DNA from: Calonectria ilicicola
Taxonomy: Eukaryota; Ascomycota; Sordariomycetes; Hypocreales; Nectriaceae
Length of the DNA: 64,000 nucleotides
Direction of reading: 5' to 3'
NCBI GenBank assembly: GCA_020809705.1
Contig: CP085825.1
Span: 7,812,001 to 7,876,000, forward strand
Of this stretch, positions 11,970 through 24,697 are shown one piece after another. The first letter of the stretch is position 1. Every line of letters starts with the position of its first letter. The position numbers were made by a program, and so were the translations under genes. The notes under the pieces are model-generated. The model did no database searches, was not told the DNA's origin, and saw only the letters and a list, made by a program, of their open reading frames with translations.

Positions 11970-12661
11970 ATGCGCTGCACAGGTCTCTCCGTTGCTGCCC
12001 TGCTCGCTGCAGGTGCCTCTGCCAAGGTCATCGTTGTCGAGGTTGGCAAGAGCGGCGACACCTTCTCGCCCGACACCATCACTGCCTCCAAGGGCGACAT
12101 CATCGACTTCCACTTCGACGCTAGCCACGATGTCGTTGCCGGCGACTTCAGCAAGCCCTGTGAGGCAGCCAGCTCTGGTGGCTTTTACTCGGGTATGCTC
12201 CCCGATGGTAACAAGGTAAGCGCCCAACAAGAACGCCCATCATGCAAGCTGCAAGCACCCACATGTTCATTGGCTAATGCGTAATCTCTCTGCAGAAATA
12301 CTTTTCGGTCACCGTAAACAACACCGACCCCATCTTCTTCTACTGCTCCGTCGGCGACCACTGCCAAGAGGGCATGGTTGGTGTCATCAATGAGGGAACC
12401 AACAAGCTCTCCTCGTACAAGAGCGCGGCTGCCAAGACATCCAAGAGCAGCACCCCCAGCAACAGCTACAACGGCACCGTGTCAACCAGCGAGGCCACCT
12501 CCTCCAGCTCGACTGCCACCGGCACTAGCAAGTCCAGCTCGACCGCCACAAGCAGCGGCAGCGCATCCAGCGCAACCACCTCCAACGCTGCAGGCCAATT
12601 GTCTGGCCTCGCTGGTGCCTCATACCTGGGACTGGTCGTCGCTGGTGCGCTTGCCCTGTAA
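11970..12661 (+). CDS. Secreted GPI-type cupredoxin, Ser/Thr-rich
   Basis: Small blue-copper-fold protein of the fungal extracellular serine-rich group, 203 residues. Exons 11970..12215 and 12296..12661; the intron is phase 0 with a tgcag acceptor. Signal peptide about residues 1-18. The copper ligands of a type-1 site are all present: His53 (in SHDVV), Cys99, His104 and Met109 (in FYCSVGDHCQEGM). After the cupredoxin domain (to about residue 115) comes a Ser/Thr/Ala-rich, probably O-glycosylated stalk. The C-terminus is hydrophobic and ends without charge, fitting GPI anchoring to membrane or wall. Cellular role is not known for most of the family; electron transfer or wall-surface function is inference. 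A clear TATA box and leader suggest strong expression. Confidence 0.9.
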
Positions 12662-13371
12662 GGACAGGGGTAGAACCATGGGTCAGGGGAATTGCTTTTT
12701 CGGAGAGGAGGGGTTATGTATATTGTGCAAAACACGCACACACTTGGCAAGCCTCCGTTCCGCGGAGCGCGCGGCGAGTGGTGCTAATCTTCTAGCCCTA
12801 GAGGCTGTGGCCGCTGCAAGGCAGCAAAATGAGCCTTTGATACTTTTTTACGTTAAAAAGATAATTTAATTGTCTCCCGAATGATGCGCGCGTATTCAGG
12901 CCCTCGTTTTCGTGACCTTATCGATCTTGATCAATTGGATTAAGCGTAGCTACCCCTGTCAGCTTGGGGGTGTGACCCCACACGAGCATCATGGGAATGT
13001 CTTCCGGCTGGGAAACGTGGGAGCTTGCTCAAACACAGTGGCACAGCTTGCCATGCGTGACTATGATTGTCGGAGATTAAGCAAATCACCCGGCTAAGAA
13101 ACATGCCTTCAAACCTGCCATGCGACGCGTCAATCCGTTCATGTCCGATATTTCCGAAAACCTCGTTCCATTGATTTGCAAGCCCGTAATCCGCGCTTTG
13201 CCGAATCAGGCAGTAAATCTTTGATTGGCTAGAATAAGTGGGCCATATCTGATCCTCAGTGTGAATCATGGTCTCACTTTGCCCAATTTGGTAGCAAGTC
13301 TCTCATTGCTCTGACGTAGGGCCATACATTTGATGACAACTTCATGAGGAAGGCACATATGATGAGAAATG
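12662..13371. other. Intergenic, no gene seen
   Basis: About 0.7 kb between the cupredoxin and SDR genes. The open frame at 12940-13269 (minus) has no motifs. Confidence 0.45.
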
Positions 13372-13379
13372 TATAAATA
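13372..13379 (+). promoter_or_regulatory. TATA box of the SDR gene
   Basis: TATAAATA about 120 bp upstream of the ATG at 13499, followed by a pyrimidine-rich leader. Confidence 0.55.
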
Positions 13380-13498
13380 TCCTGGCTATCCTCTCTCAAA
13401 TAATAGAAGATATCAACAGATTCAGCTCATTTCCTTCACCATACGCTACTCTTTGAACCGTTCCAGCCTACTGTTCCAGCTCAACTGCATTCGCCATC

Positions 13499-14630
13499 AT
13501 GACTGCTACAACATACCCCAACTTTGACACAAACACCGAAGGCCTTGAAGTAGCCAAGGCATTCGCCGATAGAGTCCGTGGCAAGACCGTTATTGTTACT
13601 GGTGGTAACCGCAACGGCATCGCTTTCACTACCGCTCAGGCATTTGTAAGTTGTATCATGCGCTTCTTACAACACAACGAAACTAATCTTTTTTCAGGCC
13701 TCGCAGTCTCCTGCTCATGTTATTATTGCGGGTAGAACGCCTTCAAAAATACAAGAGACCATCGATGTTCTCAAAGCCGAGTTCCCTGATGTTGACTACC
13801 GCTCCTTGACGCTCGACCTTTCCAGTCAGGAATCCGTTCGTGCTGCAGCTGCAGAACTCCTGTCTTGGACTGATGTACCCACCATTGACTTCATTGTAAA
13901 CACAGCTGGAGTCATGTGCATCAATGAGCGTACCCTGACTAAGGAGGGCATTGAGATGCACTTTGCGACCAACCACATTGGACATTGGCTCTTCACTTGT
14001 TTGATCATGGACAAATTCATCAAAGCCGCTGAGAATCAGCCAAAGGGAGCCGTGAGAATTATCAACGTCAGTTCAGCTTCTCCCATGAGATCAGCCATAC
14101 GCTGGAGCGATCTCAACTTTGAGAAGCCGAACAAGGATCTGCCAAAGGTGGAGCAGCCGGCTTATGAGTGGTTCAAAGCGTGGGGTTACGTTGACCCAGA
14201 AAACCAGTCCTATATCCCTCTCGACGGTTACAATCGCAGCAAGGTTGCCAATATCCTCTTCGGAATTGGCGCAAACAAACGCTTGTTTGACAAGTTTGGC
14301 ATCTTGAGCCTGGGTGTGCATCCCGGCGTAATTCGGACAGAACTGAGCAGAGGATTCGCTCAAGAAACGCTGGATTCCGTTCAGGCCTTGCACGACCTGG
14401 AACTGTTCACTTACAAGACTCTTGGTGCTGGTTCTTCCACTAGCCTGGTTGCTGCACTGGATCCGTCACTGGGACTTCCAGCAACCAACCAAGACAGTGA
14501 AAATCATGGGGCATATATGGCCGACTGCCAGATTACTGACCAGGGCCACCCTATGGCTGTGTCTAGCGAGGAAGCCGAGAGACTGTGGACGCTTTCCGAG
14601 GAGCTAACTAAGGAGAAGTTTTCTTGGTGA
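13499..14630 (+). CDS. Short-chain dehydrogenase/reductase (retinol-dehydrogenase-like)
   Basis: NAD(P)-dependent oxidoreductase, 359 residues. Exons 13499..13645 and 13698..14630, phase 0 intron with a tttcag acceptor. Cofactor motif TGGNRNGIA (about residues 35-42) is TGxxxGIG-like with Ala in the last position. Also seen: the NNAG-type motif as NTAGVM, the NHIGHW motif, and the catalytic YxxxK as Tyr227 and Lys231 in YNRSK, with NVSSAS supplying the catalytic Ser. The long C-terminal part places it in the extended retinol dehydrogenase/WW-domain-oxidoreductase-like group common in fungi. It converges on the regulator gene 14809-16356 with only about 180 bp between stops. Substrate unknown. 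Confidence 0.9.
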
Positions 14631-14808
14631 GCGGATGCATCATTAGCAAGTGTTTTAATGGCAGTAAGTGGCATAGATATTTAGGACGCAGAATCGATAT
14701 AATTTGAATGAAGGCGCCTATCATTGATTAAAATACATTGGTATTTGTATTCTCCCCGTCTACCTCGTAAAATGTATGTGTCCGCGCAGCGCGTGGGAAG
14801 ACTTTAGC

Positions 14809-16356
14809 TTAAGCCATATGATCCCATAATTCGTGGCCTGGTTTATCATGCACTGACTTTATCCACGGGAATTTTTGGATGTAATGAACTGCTTCATCCC
14901 AAGTCTCCAAGTTCATTTGTTCGGCAATCTTTCTCAGCTTCTTGGTAAACCAGTCCTTATCGGTACCGCCACACGTCCAAATACCACCAACGATTGTGAA
15001 CCAGAGCACCAATTCACTTTCACAGCCTGATGATATGCTGTCTAGTACGACTTGGAAACAGTGATATGTCAATTCGAATTCTAGGATTTGTTGACAATCG
15101 TGCTGGAGCCAGATTGTCGCCAAAAACAGCATGAGGCCGAGATGATATATCGCTTCCATATTACAAAGTTGATTGGGGTATTTTATCAGGTGAAAGTCGA
15201 GCAGGCGGTAACCCATAGATACAAGCATCTCTTGTAGTGTTAGGATGTCAATTTCAGTGGTGCGGGGAGAGGTGTTGAAAAATGAGCAGAAACCTCTGAC
15301 ATCCACAAGGACGTCATTCAAATGTGGATTTAACTTCTCTTGTCCAATCAGAGGCATATCTGAAGTAGGGCCAAGATATATCCCTTTTGACGCCAAGGTA
15401 CTTTGAGTCTCGGACATTCGGTTACGAAAGAACTTTGGTCGTGTTCCCTTCTGAATAGAAAATATGATGTCGATTCTTTGTTGAAGATTGGATATCAGAA
15501 GCGGAAGACTTGGCAAAAAGGGAGGATTATGCTTACTTGCAAACTTTTAATAGAAGCATAAGTGACCCTTCTAATTGTGCGAGGCCGCCACGAAGCTCAA
15601 CCATTCTTCGGAGGCCGTCAAAGTGAATCTTGGCCGAGATGTGCTCGTTTCTAATTTGTTCCTGCGTAATCAGAGACATGACTATTCCAAATGTGGCGTC
15701 AGATAGAGCGTCGCCACTCTCAAGTTTCTGTTTGACCCAGGAAAAGGACCGGGAAAGATGGTACAAAGATTTTGGAGAGCTATGTCCGTGTCCTTGAAAT
15801 ACCTCATTCGATGCTTGCATCAATGCGATGTTGCAATGATAGGCTGCGAGACGAGTCAGAACTAAACAGTGTAGGAGAGTGTGCGAACGTACCGGCTTCA
15901 TCTGCAAAGAATACGCGAAGCCAAGTTGCTTTGATCCCATCTGTTGACATGCCTAAACGAACCGGGTAGATTTTGTTGATGGTGAAAGTGAAGACTGGAT
16001 AATGTGAGGTTAGCAGAGCCAGCATCATAACGGGTAACCAGAAATGGATTCATACAATCATCGATAATTTTTAATGAATAAGAATCGACTTCAACGGGAG
16101 CGCATGGAGAGAAGCCGTTCCCTAACTTCCTACTGATTACGTTTGAAGGCCCAAGCCCTTGATCTTGGCAATGCTTTGGGATATTGAAATTAGATGAGAT
16201 GATTGCGCTTTTTGGCCGTTGCTTCACCAAACCTGGTCTTGATTGACGGTGGAATGTCTTGCCAGCATTCTTTCCCTTCATCACATGCCGGCGCATCAGC
16301 CTCTTGGAGGCTCTATCCGGGTTGATGCCATCAACGAAGAAGAAGCCTCCATCCAT
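14809..16356 (-). CDS. Fungal_trans_2-type transcription regulator lacking a zinc cluster
   Basis: 458 residues from exons (complement) 16056..16356, 15893..15994, 15537..15843 and 14809..15475; every join keeps frame. The third join restores the family-like KVCKIDIIFSIQ. The N-terminus contains the conserved NPDRASKRLMRRHVMKGKNA motif seen in many fungal regulators of this family, with basic residues right after it. No Zn2Cys6 cluster is visible. The rest is helical with the Fungal_trans_2 middle-homology character (YHCNIALMQAS, HFDGLRRMVELRGGL, QLEGSL). Likely nuclear. It sits between an SDR and an MFS gene and may regulate them; that is inference. DNA binding through the basic N-terminal motif is unproven in this family. 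Confidence 0.85.
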
Positions 16357-16571
16357 AGTGACTGTGTAGTTTTGTGGTGGTGTGTTTGGATCAAGACTTT
16401 AGAGGACTGATGCTGCTGACATGACCAGATGATGGGGCTACGGAGTTAAGCACTGAAGAAACTCCGGTGGCCGCCTGTGGTGCGCCCCACAACATTCCTT
16501 CGCATCCTCATGGCTTTGGTGCACTCACATCAAAATGTGATTTTGTTATTAATTAAATTTCATGTCCATAT

Positions 16572-17904
16572 TTAATCAATCATGAATCCCTTCGTGCTAG
16601 AAAAATAAAGCCTCGAAATGACCACAATCAAACTTCCCACTCCCATGAGCGTTCCACCACAAACCTGAGCTAAAAGGTAATTGCCGCCGTTGCTATCAAT
16701 CATCGCACCCATGGCTGGCGGGCCAGCGAGACTCGCGACGCCACATAGGCTAAATACCATTCCCATACGCGTTCCCAATTTTCCAGTGCTTTGGCTCAGA
16801 CTATTGATGGCGCTAGGAAACACGCTTTGCGCGCCACCATTCACGAATCCCATGAGTGCCGAATACATGTACATGGTCTCTCGGGTGCGCACTCCGATCC
16901 ATGCAAACATTGTAGCTGATAGCAGAAGGCAGAGGGTGCTCCAAGTGTTGACTTCGCCAAATTGACGATCGGCGATGAGACCAGATAACGGTCGCGCAAG
17001 CAGTGCGGCGGCATTAGACAGTAAAATGAATTGAACCGAAGAACTGGGAGGGAAGTTGAGAATTGCCGTAGCGAATGAGTTGATCTGGTGGTTTGTGAGT
17101 TCTTGTACTTGAGGGGGTTGAGCCAAAACTTACATAGATGACCGATGCGAACAGGGAAAAGTAGATGAGGAACCCGCCGATGCAAAACATGACAAAAAAG
17201 TTGCTCTTAAATGCGCCCCAATCGATGATCCCTCCAGCCTTTGTAGCATAGAGAGGTGGTCGGGAGAAGATGTTCGCTCCAATAGCACAAATTAGCGTCA
17301 CAAAGCCGCAGCATCGAGTTGCCCATGCAAACCCAATGCTTGGCATAAGATACTGCACAATTGATGCATATGTAATGGCTCCGATTCCGGCCCCGCAGCT
17401 ACTAATGCACATCGCTAGAGCCCGTCTTGACCGCAAATGCGACCCGATAGCGGCCGCCGAAGGCATGGCCATGAGTCCGCCACCCAGACCGATGCAAACG
17501 CCCTGTGACAGCAGAATTTGCCAATATGCTCTGGAGACACTTGTCATCATCAAGCCCAGCACAGTGAGGCTAGAACCGGCGAAGATGCAGTAACGAGTGT
17601 AGCCAGCATCCCCGAGTCGTCCCGAAATGGAGCCCGTGATGAAGGTTAGGAATAGCTGGATCGAGCCTACCCAGGAGATTTGAGAAGAGGATAGCGAAGT
17701 TGATTCGGAGTAGTACAGTTGGTAGACACCAAAGGCGTTTGGGTTTCCCCAAGTCATGAAGTTGACGAGAAAGCCTACCAGTACTTGCCACCATGGAGAG
17801 AGATCACGGGAAGCTGGCTCATTGTCGACGGGTTGAGGCTGCGCAACTGGTGCCATCATTTCAGTATCTGCACCCTGTCTCTGCGGACCACGTTTCCACA
17901 TCAT
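16572..17904 (-). CDS. MFS transporter, monocarboxylate-porter (MCH)-like
   Basis: About 427 residues from exons (complement) 17134..17904 and 16572..17084 (phase 0 join, FASVIY to INSFATAIL). The family is the fungal monocarboxylate porter homologs (MCH/riboflavin-type). Seen: the conserved TM1 WGNPNAFGVYQLYY, SQISWVGSIQLFLTF in TM2, SQGVCIGLGGGLMAMPSAAA in TM4, FSRPPLY in the central loop, ALLARPLSGLIADR in TM8 and GFVNGGAQSVFPSAINSLS in TM10. Start: the double Met at 17904 is chosen because it precedes a short cytosolic N-terminus; an upstream Met at 17976 is also in frame. It is transcribed in the same direction as the regulator downstream, about 215 bp away. Substrate unknown. Confidence 0.88.
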
Positions 17905-18778
17905 TTTGACTAGAATTTTTAGCAATGAGATTAAAAAGACCCTTTGAATAGATGATGAAAAATTAAAGATTAACAATTAAAAGGTTGAGAATATATATGG
18001 CTTTACCAAGTTGCCGTCCTGCTTTATTTGGCGGGTGCTAATGGGGCTCAGGATGCTGTTGAGCGGTGACGGATCTGGGAATTGAAGAAGGGAGAAATCA
18101 ATGCAACGGATGTGCGATTAGCCGAGTAAATTGAGAAAATTAATGTTCGGAATACAAGATCCGTTGCTCGCTTGGATCGGCCAGTCGGAAAAGATCCCGC
18201 TATCTTTGGGGGAGGACGTTGTAGGTATTTGTTCAAAACTCGCATCGCTGCCACGCCTATTATGAAGCACTCAAATAAAGAATGAAACCCCCATATACCA
18301 CTTATATCTAGGAACAAACACTCGCCTGTCCTGATTCTTTTGTAGGTTAAGCTGTAATTGTTAAACCCAAGTGGGTCTTTAGAGGTCAATTGCACAAGAT
18401 TCCCACCATCTGCCTCTCTTGAAATATCGATAAACCTAAGATGCATTTGCCACCTCTTGCATCAATGGGCATTATTATTAAACACATCAATCGTCAGTTA
18501 TCCATATGGCAGTCTTAGTCAATGAAGCAAACTCATGGCGGCCACACTTTTCCGAATGCCCCACAAGCTAACCTCTGTCAAAATTAAGCGGCAGTTCAAC
18601 TTCTTATGAAATGATGCATAAATGTTTTTGAATTGTTAATTGAATTTATACAGATTGTCAAGTGATAGGCCCAGTCGCTCGTCTGAGCGAAAGCTCACAA
18701 GAGTTGGTGTATTTCGTGAAAAGTATATCGTTAACTATGATAAATGCCAAGAATTATCATTCTTGCCTGAATTTATAA
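17905..18778. other. Intergenic, no gene seen
   Basis: About 0.9 kb, AT-rich in its second half. An open frame at 18048-18446 (minus) shows no motif. Confidence 0.45.
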
Positions 18779-19709
18779 TTATGCCCATTGGTTGAACCAT
18801 GTAATAGCCTGGTACGCTGCTTGCTCCTTGGCAAACTTTTGCTGGGGGTCAGAGATATTGGCACGGACTGCAAAGCCGTGGCTCGTTCCACTGTACAGCG
18901 CCAGAGAATAGACCTTCTTTTGATCAATGAGAATCTGCTCGAGCTCATGTCGTCGAGTCATGGGCAAGGCTGAATCGGTTTCTGCTTCGAGTGAGTAATT
19001 TGCGGACACGCCAGAAAGCGAAGATGCACTTACCAGCCAGGGCAACCGAGACGGGACCAGAGATACCCGAGATCTCCGAGTCTTCGAGCAAGCTAGGGTG
19101 TGCAGCAAAGGCTGCTTGGACGCCGGAATCTTGACCCAGAAGGCGGAAAGCGTAACGGCCACCAAAGCAGTATCCGACAGCGGCAATGTTGTCGATATGC
19201 AATTTTTCTTGAATAAAGCGAATTGCAAGCTGGATTTTAGGCTCCGTGATCTCAGGGCGATGGTTTGTGAGAAACTCGGTCACGTTAAAACCGGGGGTAC
19301 CAACGATATCACCAGGGGCCGGATTTCCATCGAAGAGATCGGGGACAACCGTGCGATAACCAGCTCTTCCAAAAGTATCGGCAAGCCTGGGATAAATTAG
19401 CTCCATATCAAATCGTAATAAAACGGATTGGCGACTAACAGTTTATTTTGCGGAAGTTGGACGCCAAAGACATCGGTCAGGTAGAGGATTGCCGTGTCAG
19501 ATTTGCTACCAGTGACATAGAGAGTGACTAAGACTTGGTGAGACGAGGAGCTATCACATGCTTAATCAAGACGAACGGTTTTCATATTTCACCTCAACAC
19601 CCGCCGGCGTTCCCTCATGGGCAACCACTGGCAGCTGCAAGCCGCTAGTGCGGACAGCCGAGACAGCGACAAGCCCGTGAAGGGCGAATGCGAGGACCTT
19701 TTGGAGCAT
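18779..19709 (-). CDS. Dienelactone-hydrolase-family alpha/beta hydrolase, secreted
   Basis: 259 residues. Exons (complement): 19577..19709, 19440..19527, 19034..19386 and 18779..18984. The joins restore NKLLADTFGRAGYRTVVPDL and SVALAAETDS. The first donor (gttcgt) is weak and is the least certain boundary. Seen: signal peptide about residues 1-19, HEGTPAGVE near the mature N-terminus (a common start in fungal DLH proteins), DLFDG, nucleophile Cys147 in GYCFGGRY and the catalytic His in GTSHGFAVR. The Cys-Asp-His triad is that of dienelactone hydrolases, which open lactones made during aromatic ring catabolism. A signal peptide is unusual for the classical cytosolic enzyme but frequent among fungal paralogs. 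The true substrate is unknown. Confidence 0.86.
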
Positions 19710-21662
19710 GATGAAGCCAAAAAGAACCACCAATAGTGACTATCCAAGGAAGAGAAAAGCTAGAGAAAGGGGCCGAAATTTAATTATTTTGACGATCAAA
19801 AGGATTAGCCATTTAGGCTACGGCATCGTCGGTCTTTAAGCTAAGCGACCGTCTATCTCCGGTTGCGTCATAATTATACCGTTATTTGTCCGCTGCCAAG
19901 CCGTGGCTGTGTGATCTCCTCCGATTTAAGCAGCTCGCCTGGAATGGCGGAGCGAGAGTAGTTTCTCAAAGTAACCTTAAACTGTATTATCAACAGGGAT
20001 AGGAGAGCTTGTTGAGCCTCTCTGAGCCAGTCATGATGCCCCTGTGGAGCTCGGTGTTTGGGTGGAGCTCTTCTGGATGCATTATAAATCCGGCAATCTC
20101 TTCTCCGCACACGGAGTATTCACCGTTGTCGGTTAGCTGGACTAAGTTGGCCTGGGGCAGTTTCATCTGTAGTGCACCACGCTTTATCTGGATGATTTTC
20201 TTTTCTTTTTGGACGTTCGGTTCAAACGGTAGAGGTCTCGTATAGAATAAAACAAGAGCCGAAAACCTCGAACCGAGTGATAACATGAACGAAATTGACT
20301 GGAGCTTGCTTTTGTTGTTTCACGACATTTCATCGAGAAAACAAATTTTTGTTTGTCTACTGCTATACGAAGCTTTTTAGTCTCGCGTATTCGGATAGTT
20401 CCGATGTCCCAACAGCAATGGCCCAAAGCGGATTCAACGGAGATCGGCTCCCCACCAATAACCATAATCTAAAATCTTCATAGACACGACGATGGCTGAG
20501 CAAAAGCTCAATCACGCGTGATTACTGAAAAGACATTATTCCTGCCCCCGGACTCAATACATAAACTATTTCTAGGGATGAAAGAATTATCTCGTTGCGC
20601 TAAGACGGGGTGAAGCGGGAAAATCGAATGGTAGCCTACATGTCCCTGCATTGAGGTTGAAGGCAACGACTTATCCTGGGAATTTTCAATTGATGAGCTA
20701 AGTAAGTACAGAACCGAAAAAGAAAAAGGATTTGGTTCGCTTCGGGTAATCACTACCTTGCGGAAAAATAATCATCTATACAAATGTAAATCTTGCAAAT
20801 AGATTACTAACGTTGTCGGGCTTGATCTCCAAAGTATCGATCATTCCAGTGAGGATTGAGAAATGATTCAATTTGCTTAGATAACTAATTGTATTCACAT
20901 TAAAAAACAGTGCATCGAATTGAAATAAGGATTACACACGTCTAGTTTATGCCCAGGATTCCCACAACGTACAACTTAGCCGAGCTTATTTAACCTTTCG
21001 CCAAGTCCGGCTAATGCTGAGACGAATTTCGATTTCAACCAACCGGCAACAGATCACCCGCCCCGGTCACAATAGAAAAGAAGGAAGAAGTACCACACCG
21101 GAAGCTAAATTCAGCCGTTGAACCTGTGTCTGCAAAAGGCTCAATCCAGTCCAAGAAATGTAAGCGTGTCCAAGGATTTGAAGGAAGGTTCAATTATCGG
21201 TAGTGTTTGGGCTGCGCTTCTACTGGACTAAATTTACCGGGTTAGGGGGTTGATGAACGTCACCGCGGTGAAGGCAAAGAGGCCCTGGATGAGATTCGAA
21301 ATTATTTCCGAAAAGTTGCGTACGCATAATACCGTTCTCTTCAACTTAATGAATTTATGATGGTGCTTTTGTAACTCATGTCCACCCGATACTTTGTAAT
21401 TAGCATGTGCCCGTGTCGCATTTTGCCAAGAACCAGTCTATCACACCGACAAATATCGGCGAGGGAACGATATTTTCATCGACTACTGGGCGTAGGTTCA
21501 TTACTATGGTGACTGCGTTAGCAAGGGTCTGAATTCCAGCCTCCGAGGGTTCATTTTACCACTCTCATTATTTATCTTCGATTTTTAATCGATTTATAAT
21601 GGTTTTGCACATATTGCGATCGGAGAGAGTAATAAATTTAATTAAAATTATGATATGGAAAT
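19710..21662. other. Intergenic, AT-rich, no gene seen
   Basis: About 2 kb. Frames at 19874-20465 (minus) are unsupported. From about 20760 to 21660 the DNA is AT-rich with frequent stops in all frames. Confidence 0.45.
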
Positions 21663-23397
21663 TCATTGATACCGTTTTAGCCATATCCAAGAGAACAGAC
21701 CTAGGATAGATCTTATAAGTAACAAGATACAAAAGGTAAAAATGACTAGTGTAATGCCATATCCTGCTGATAGTCTAACTTGTGCTCGAAAATCGGGATC
21801 CCACCCAGAGCCGGTGTCCCCATTCCAGGCAATGCCAGTCAGTGCAACTCCTGCAAATATCACAGCCATTGCAAAGAAAGTGGTAAAAAGCCAAGTACTT
21901 AACTTCGTTGTTTGTCTATGATGTTCAAGGCATATATTGTACAAGCAGATATTTTCTTGCGAGGTTGTGCGTTGAGAGGGTATAGGGGAAACTGAGGTTA
22001 CGGCCGTGAGTGGATTATTGCTGTCGCCAACGTCGTTAACTTGCATATCTGGACCTGTATCTGCCTTATCCTTCCTTAACTCTGTAATTGAAAGATGGTT
22101 AATTTTGGCCACCATATTGTAGATGAGAGACTCTCACCTGAGTAGAGTTCTAAAGCTGAAAGGCACGGTAAACCGAGAAGCACGAGCGGGAGAATTTGGC
22201 CGAACCCTAATGCAAGGCTGATTGGCCGTTCATTACTGCCCGGGCCGGGGCCCCAAATAACAAAGAATATGATTTGGAAAATTCCAAAGGTGATATAGAA
22301 TAGGAGCCACATAACTTCCGCGAAGAATGATGTCCTTAGCTCCGATACTACCACCTTGAATATGACAGAATATGGCCTCGCCTTCCAATGCTTTGAGTTC
22401 GTGGTTTCGGTAGCTCGGATCACCGAGGCTACAGACTCCTTATAATTTATGGTATGGTGATGAAGACTCTCAAGAGCTAGTGGAGTGGGCCAACCAAAGA
22501 CATTGGCAAACAGCTCGGCTAACCAACGTCCAGGTGATTTCCGAAAAACCGGGAAGTAAAGCTCAAGCAGCCTACGAAGATAGCCACATACTATGAGCCC
22601 TATGATGGATAACGTCGCAAAAAATATTGTCTGATCATACATGTTGTCGTGCCACACCAACCCTGGATCCCCGATCGATTCCAGAGCGCATCGTAAGGTT
22701 AAGGCCGAATCCAGAGTCTGGCTTGCCACCAACTGCGGCGTCAACAATGCGATCGCAAGCACCATTAAGATAACTCTCGTATGTCGTAAGGCTCTGGTAG
22801 CTAGACCGTCTGGACTCTCTCTTGCGCTGAGTGCTCTACGGTCACCATGCCTTGGCATTGCGTCTAGCCGCATTGATCTCGTAAAGCGACTGCGCAGGAC
22901 AGTTATTGCAGAAAGGTGAGTGACACAGGACAAGAATGCTAGATTGACTGAAATGGCATATGAATAGACAGAGACGTTGGCATCTAGGCCTGTGACGCCA
23001 AATCGGATCATGTAGATTGCAACTATGAGGGATAGTCCTGTGAAGAGTTGTTGATCAGCCATGGCTTGGATAAATGTCTCAAAAGCCACGGTCCGCCTAT
23101 TGACAGTGTCTTCGTTGGCTCTTCGGCCACCCGACTTTTTAAAGACAGCATAGAGGCTCTGAATGATGACATCATCAAGTGCATTGTATCTGTCATTCCG
23201 CAAAGCTCGAGTCAGGTAGGCCATCAGAATGACAGCAATTATCATAAGAACCGAAACGCCAAACGAGATTAAAACCTTCGGTGACGATTATCAGCATGCT
23301 ATGAAACTCTTCATGGGGCAGGACAACCTACGCCAATTCCAGTCACATCAGGATCAGCAAATTGCTCTGGCGAACACGCGTCCGCTTGGTCGGCCAT
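21663..23397 (-). CDS. Conserved fungal multipass membrane protein, function unknown
   Basis: 540 residues from exons (complement) 23332..23397, 22138..23275 and 21663..22081, all joins in frame with canonical splice sites and a cttcaattacag-type acceptor. The first exon ends in DPDVTGIG, a motif I recognise at the start of many uncharacterised Pezizomycotina membrane proteins, with TM1 beginning in exon 2. About eight or nine hydrophobic segments are spread over the protein, with one Arg-rich loop (HGDRRALSARES) and a cytosolic stretch before the last two segments. No enzymatic motif seen. Not a known transporter family to my recognition. It stands alone, flanked by about 2 kb and 1.3 kb of gene-free DNA. 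Confidence 0.78.
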
Positions 23398-24697
23398 TTT
23401 GCTACGTGGTAGAGTGCATAAACTGAAGATGGAAAATTTGAATGCGCCACTTGTTGGTACCTGGCAGTTTATCATCTTTCAAGCCGGTTTTCATGTCACT
23501 ACCAATCATATTCATAAATTACAGCCCCCACGTAAGAAAGATTCTGTAGAGCAAGAATGTGGTGATTGATTGGTTCACCTGCTGAGACGAAATTCAGCCC
23601 CCAATTTGTGGCGTTTTACTTGTATTTAATAGCGCATTCCTTGTCCAATTATCTCTGGACACGTTAAGCATCATTTTATAGTTATCCTGTGGTACCTTTA
23701 TGTAAAGGGATGATTATTTTGTGCACTTGTGCCTTTTGATCCACTTGTGGCCTAGATTACATCTGCCTTGCAATGGACACCTAATAGTCTTACAGCCTGA
23801 TTATTGACCATCACAATTTTGCATCGAACTGACTAACCGTATAATATTTTTTGACGAATAAAAGAAGTGTATTCAAATGCAATTTGTCTATGTTGTTCCA
23901 TTATTAATAATGCATAATACAAAACCGGAAATCAAGTTGTCCTTTTCTTTCTACTCTTTTTCTTTTCGACTGATCTTAGGTAGCAGCTAATGAAGTTTAG
24001 GTTAGACTGCTCCGTAATGCCGCTTTGAGAAAACTTGAGCCAGAGTGAGCATCATTTCATATTCAAATTGAAATATACGACGAGAGTCCTTTCAACGTAA
24101 CTAGTCACACTGGCGCAATTTGTTGGCACTATTGAATTCTGTTTTAAATTATTTCCATAAAGGAGAGGAGAAATCTTTCACAATCACCCAAATTTAAGCT
24201 CAATTCGCCCATATCCGTTGCTTATTGAATTATGCGACTGTTAGGGGTCGAGGAGCCCGGGCCAGCTGAAAACATCTGAGCAACTACAGTATTGTGACAT
24301 TTTGACCCTATAGGGACATTCCATTTTTCAGTGTACAAATTACAGAGTCAAGAGAGGAGGAAAGTGGAACAATACTGTTTACAAATGCCAACGTTCTGTA
24401 GGAAGCCCAGAAATGAGCTGTCCTCTTTAGTCTGTCAGACCCAGAGTCCGCCCTTATTTTTTGGTCGAATTTGCCAGCTGATCGTAGGCCGCAAAGGTCC
24501 CAAAAGGTTAGTGCGGCATGTTGTGGGTCAACCGTCGAAAATTGGGTGATCAGATTGGTTGGGGGGCTGTTCAAGATATCTGCTCCTCCCAACACGTTAC
24601 GAAAAGCCTCCACTCGCCTCTCTCTCGTCGCGATCAATATTACATCTCGCTGCAGCCCTTTGACCACCTTTGGAAACAAGACCTATAGCCGCCCCTC
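23398..24697. other. Intergenic, AT-rich, no gene seen
   Basis: About 1.3 kb without supportable frames. The minus frame at 24308-24679 overlaps open plus frames and has no motif. Confidence 0.45.

Noticed and set aside
19990..20465. Minus-strand frames between 19.99 and 20.47 kb
   Set aside because: Parts read like protein, but no motif, no splice structure and no start context could be found.
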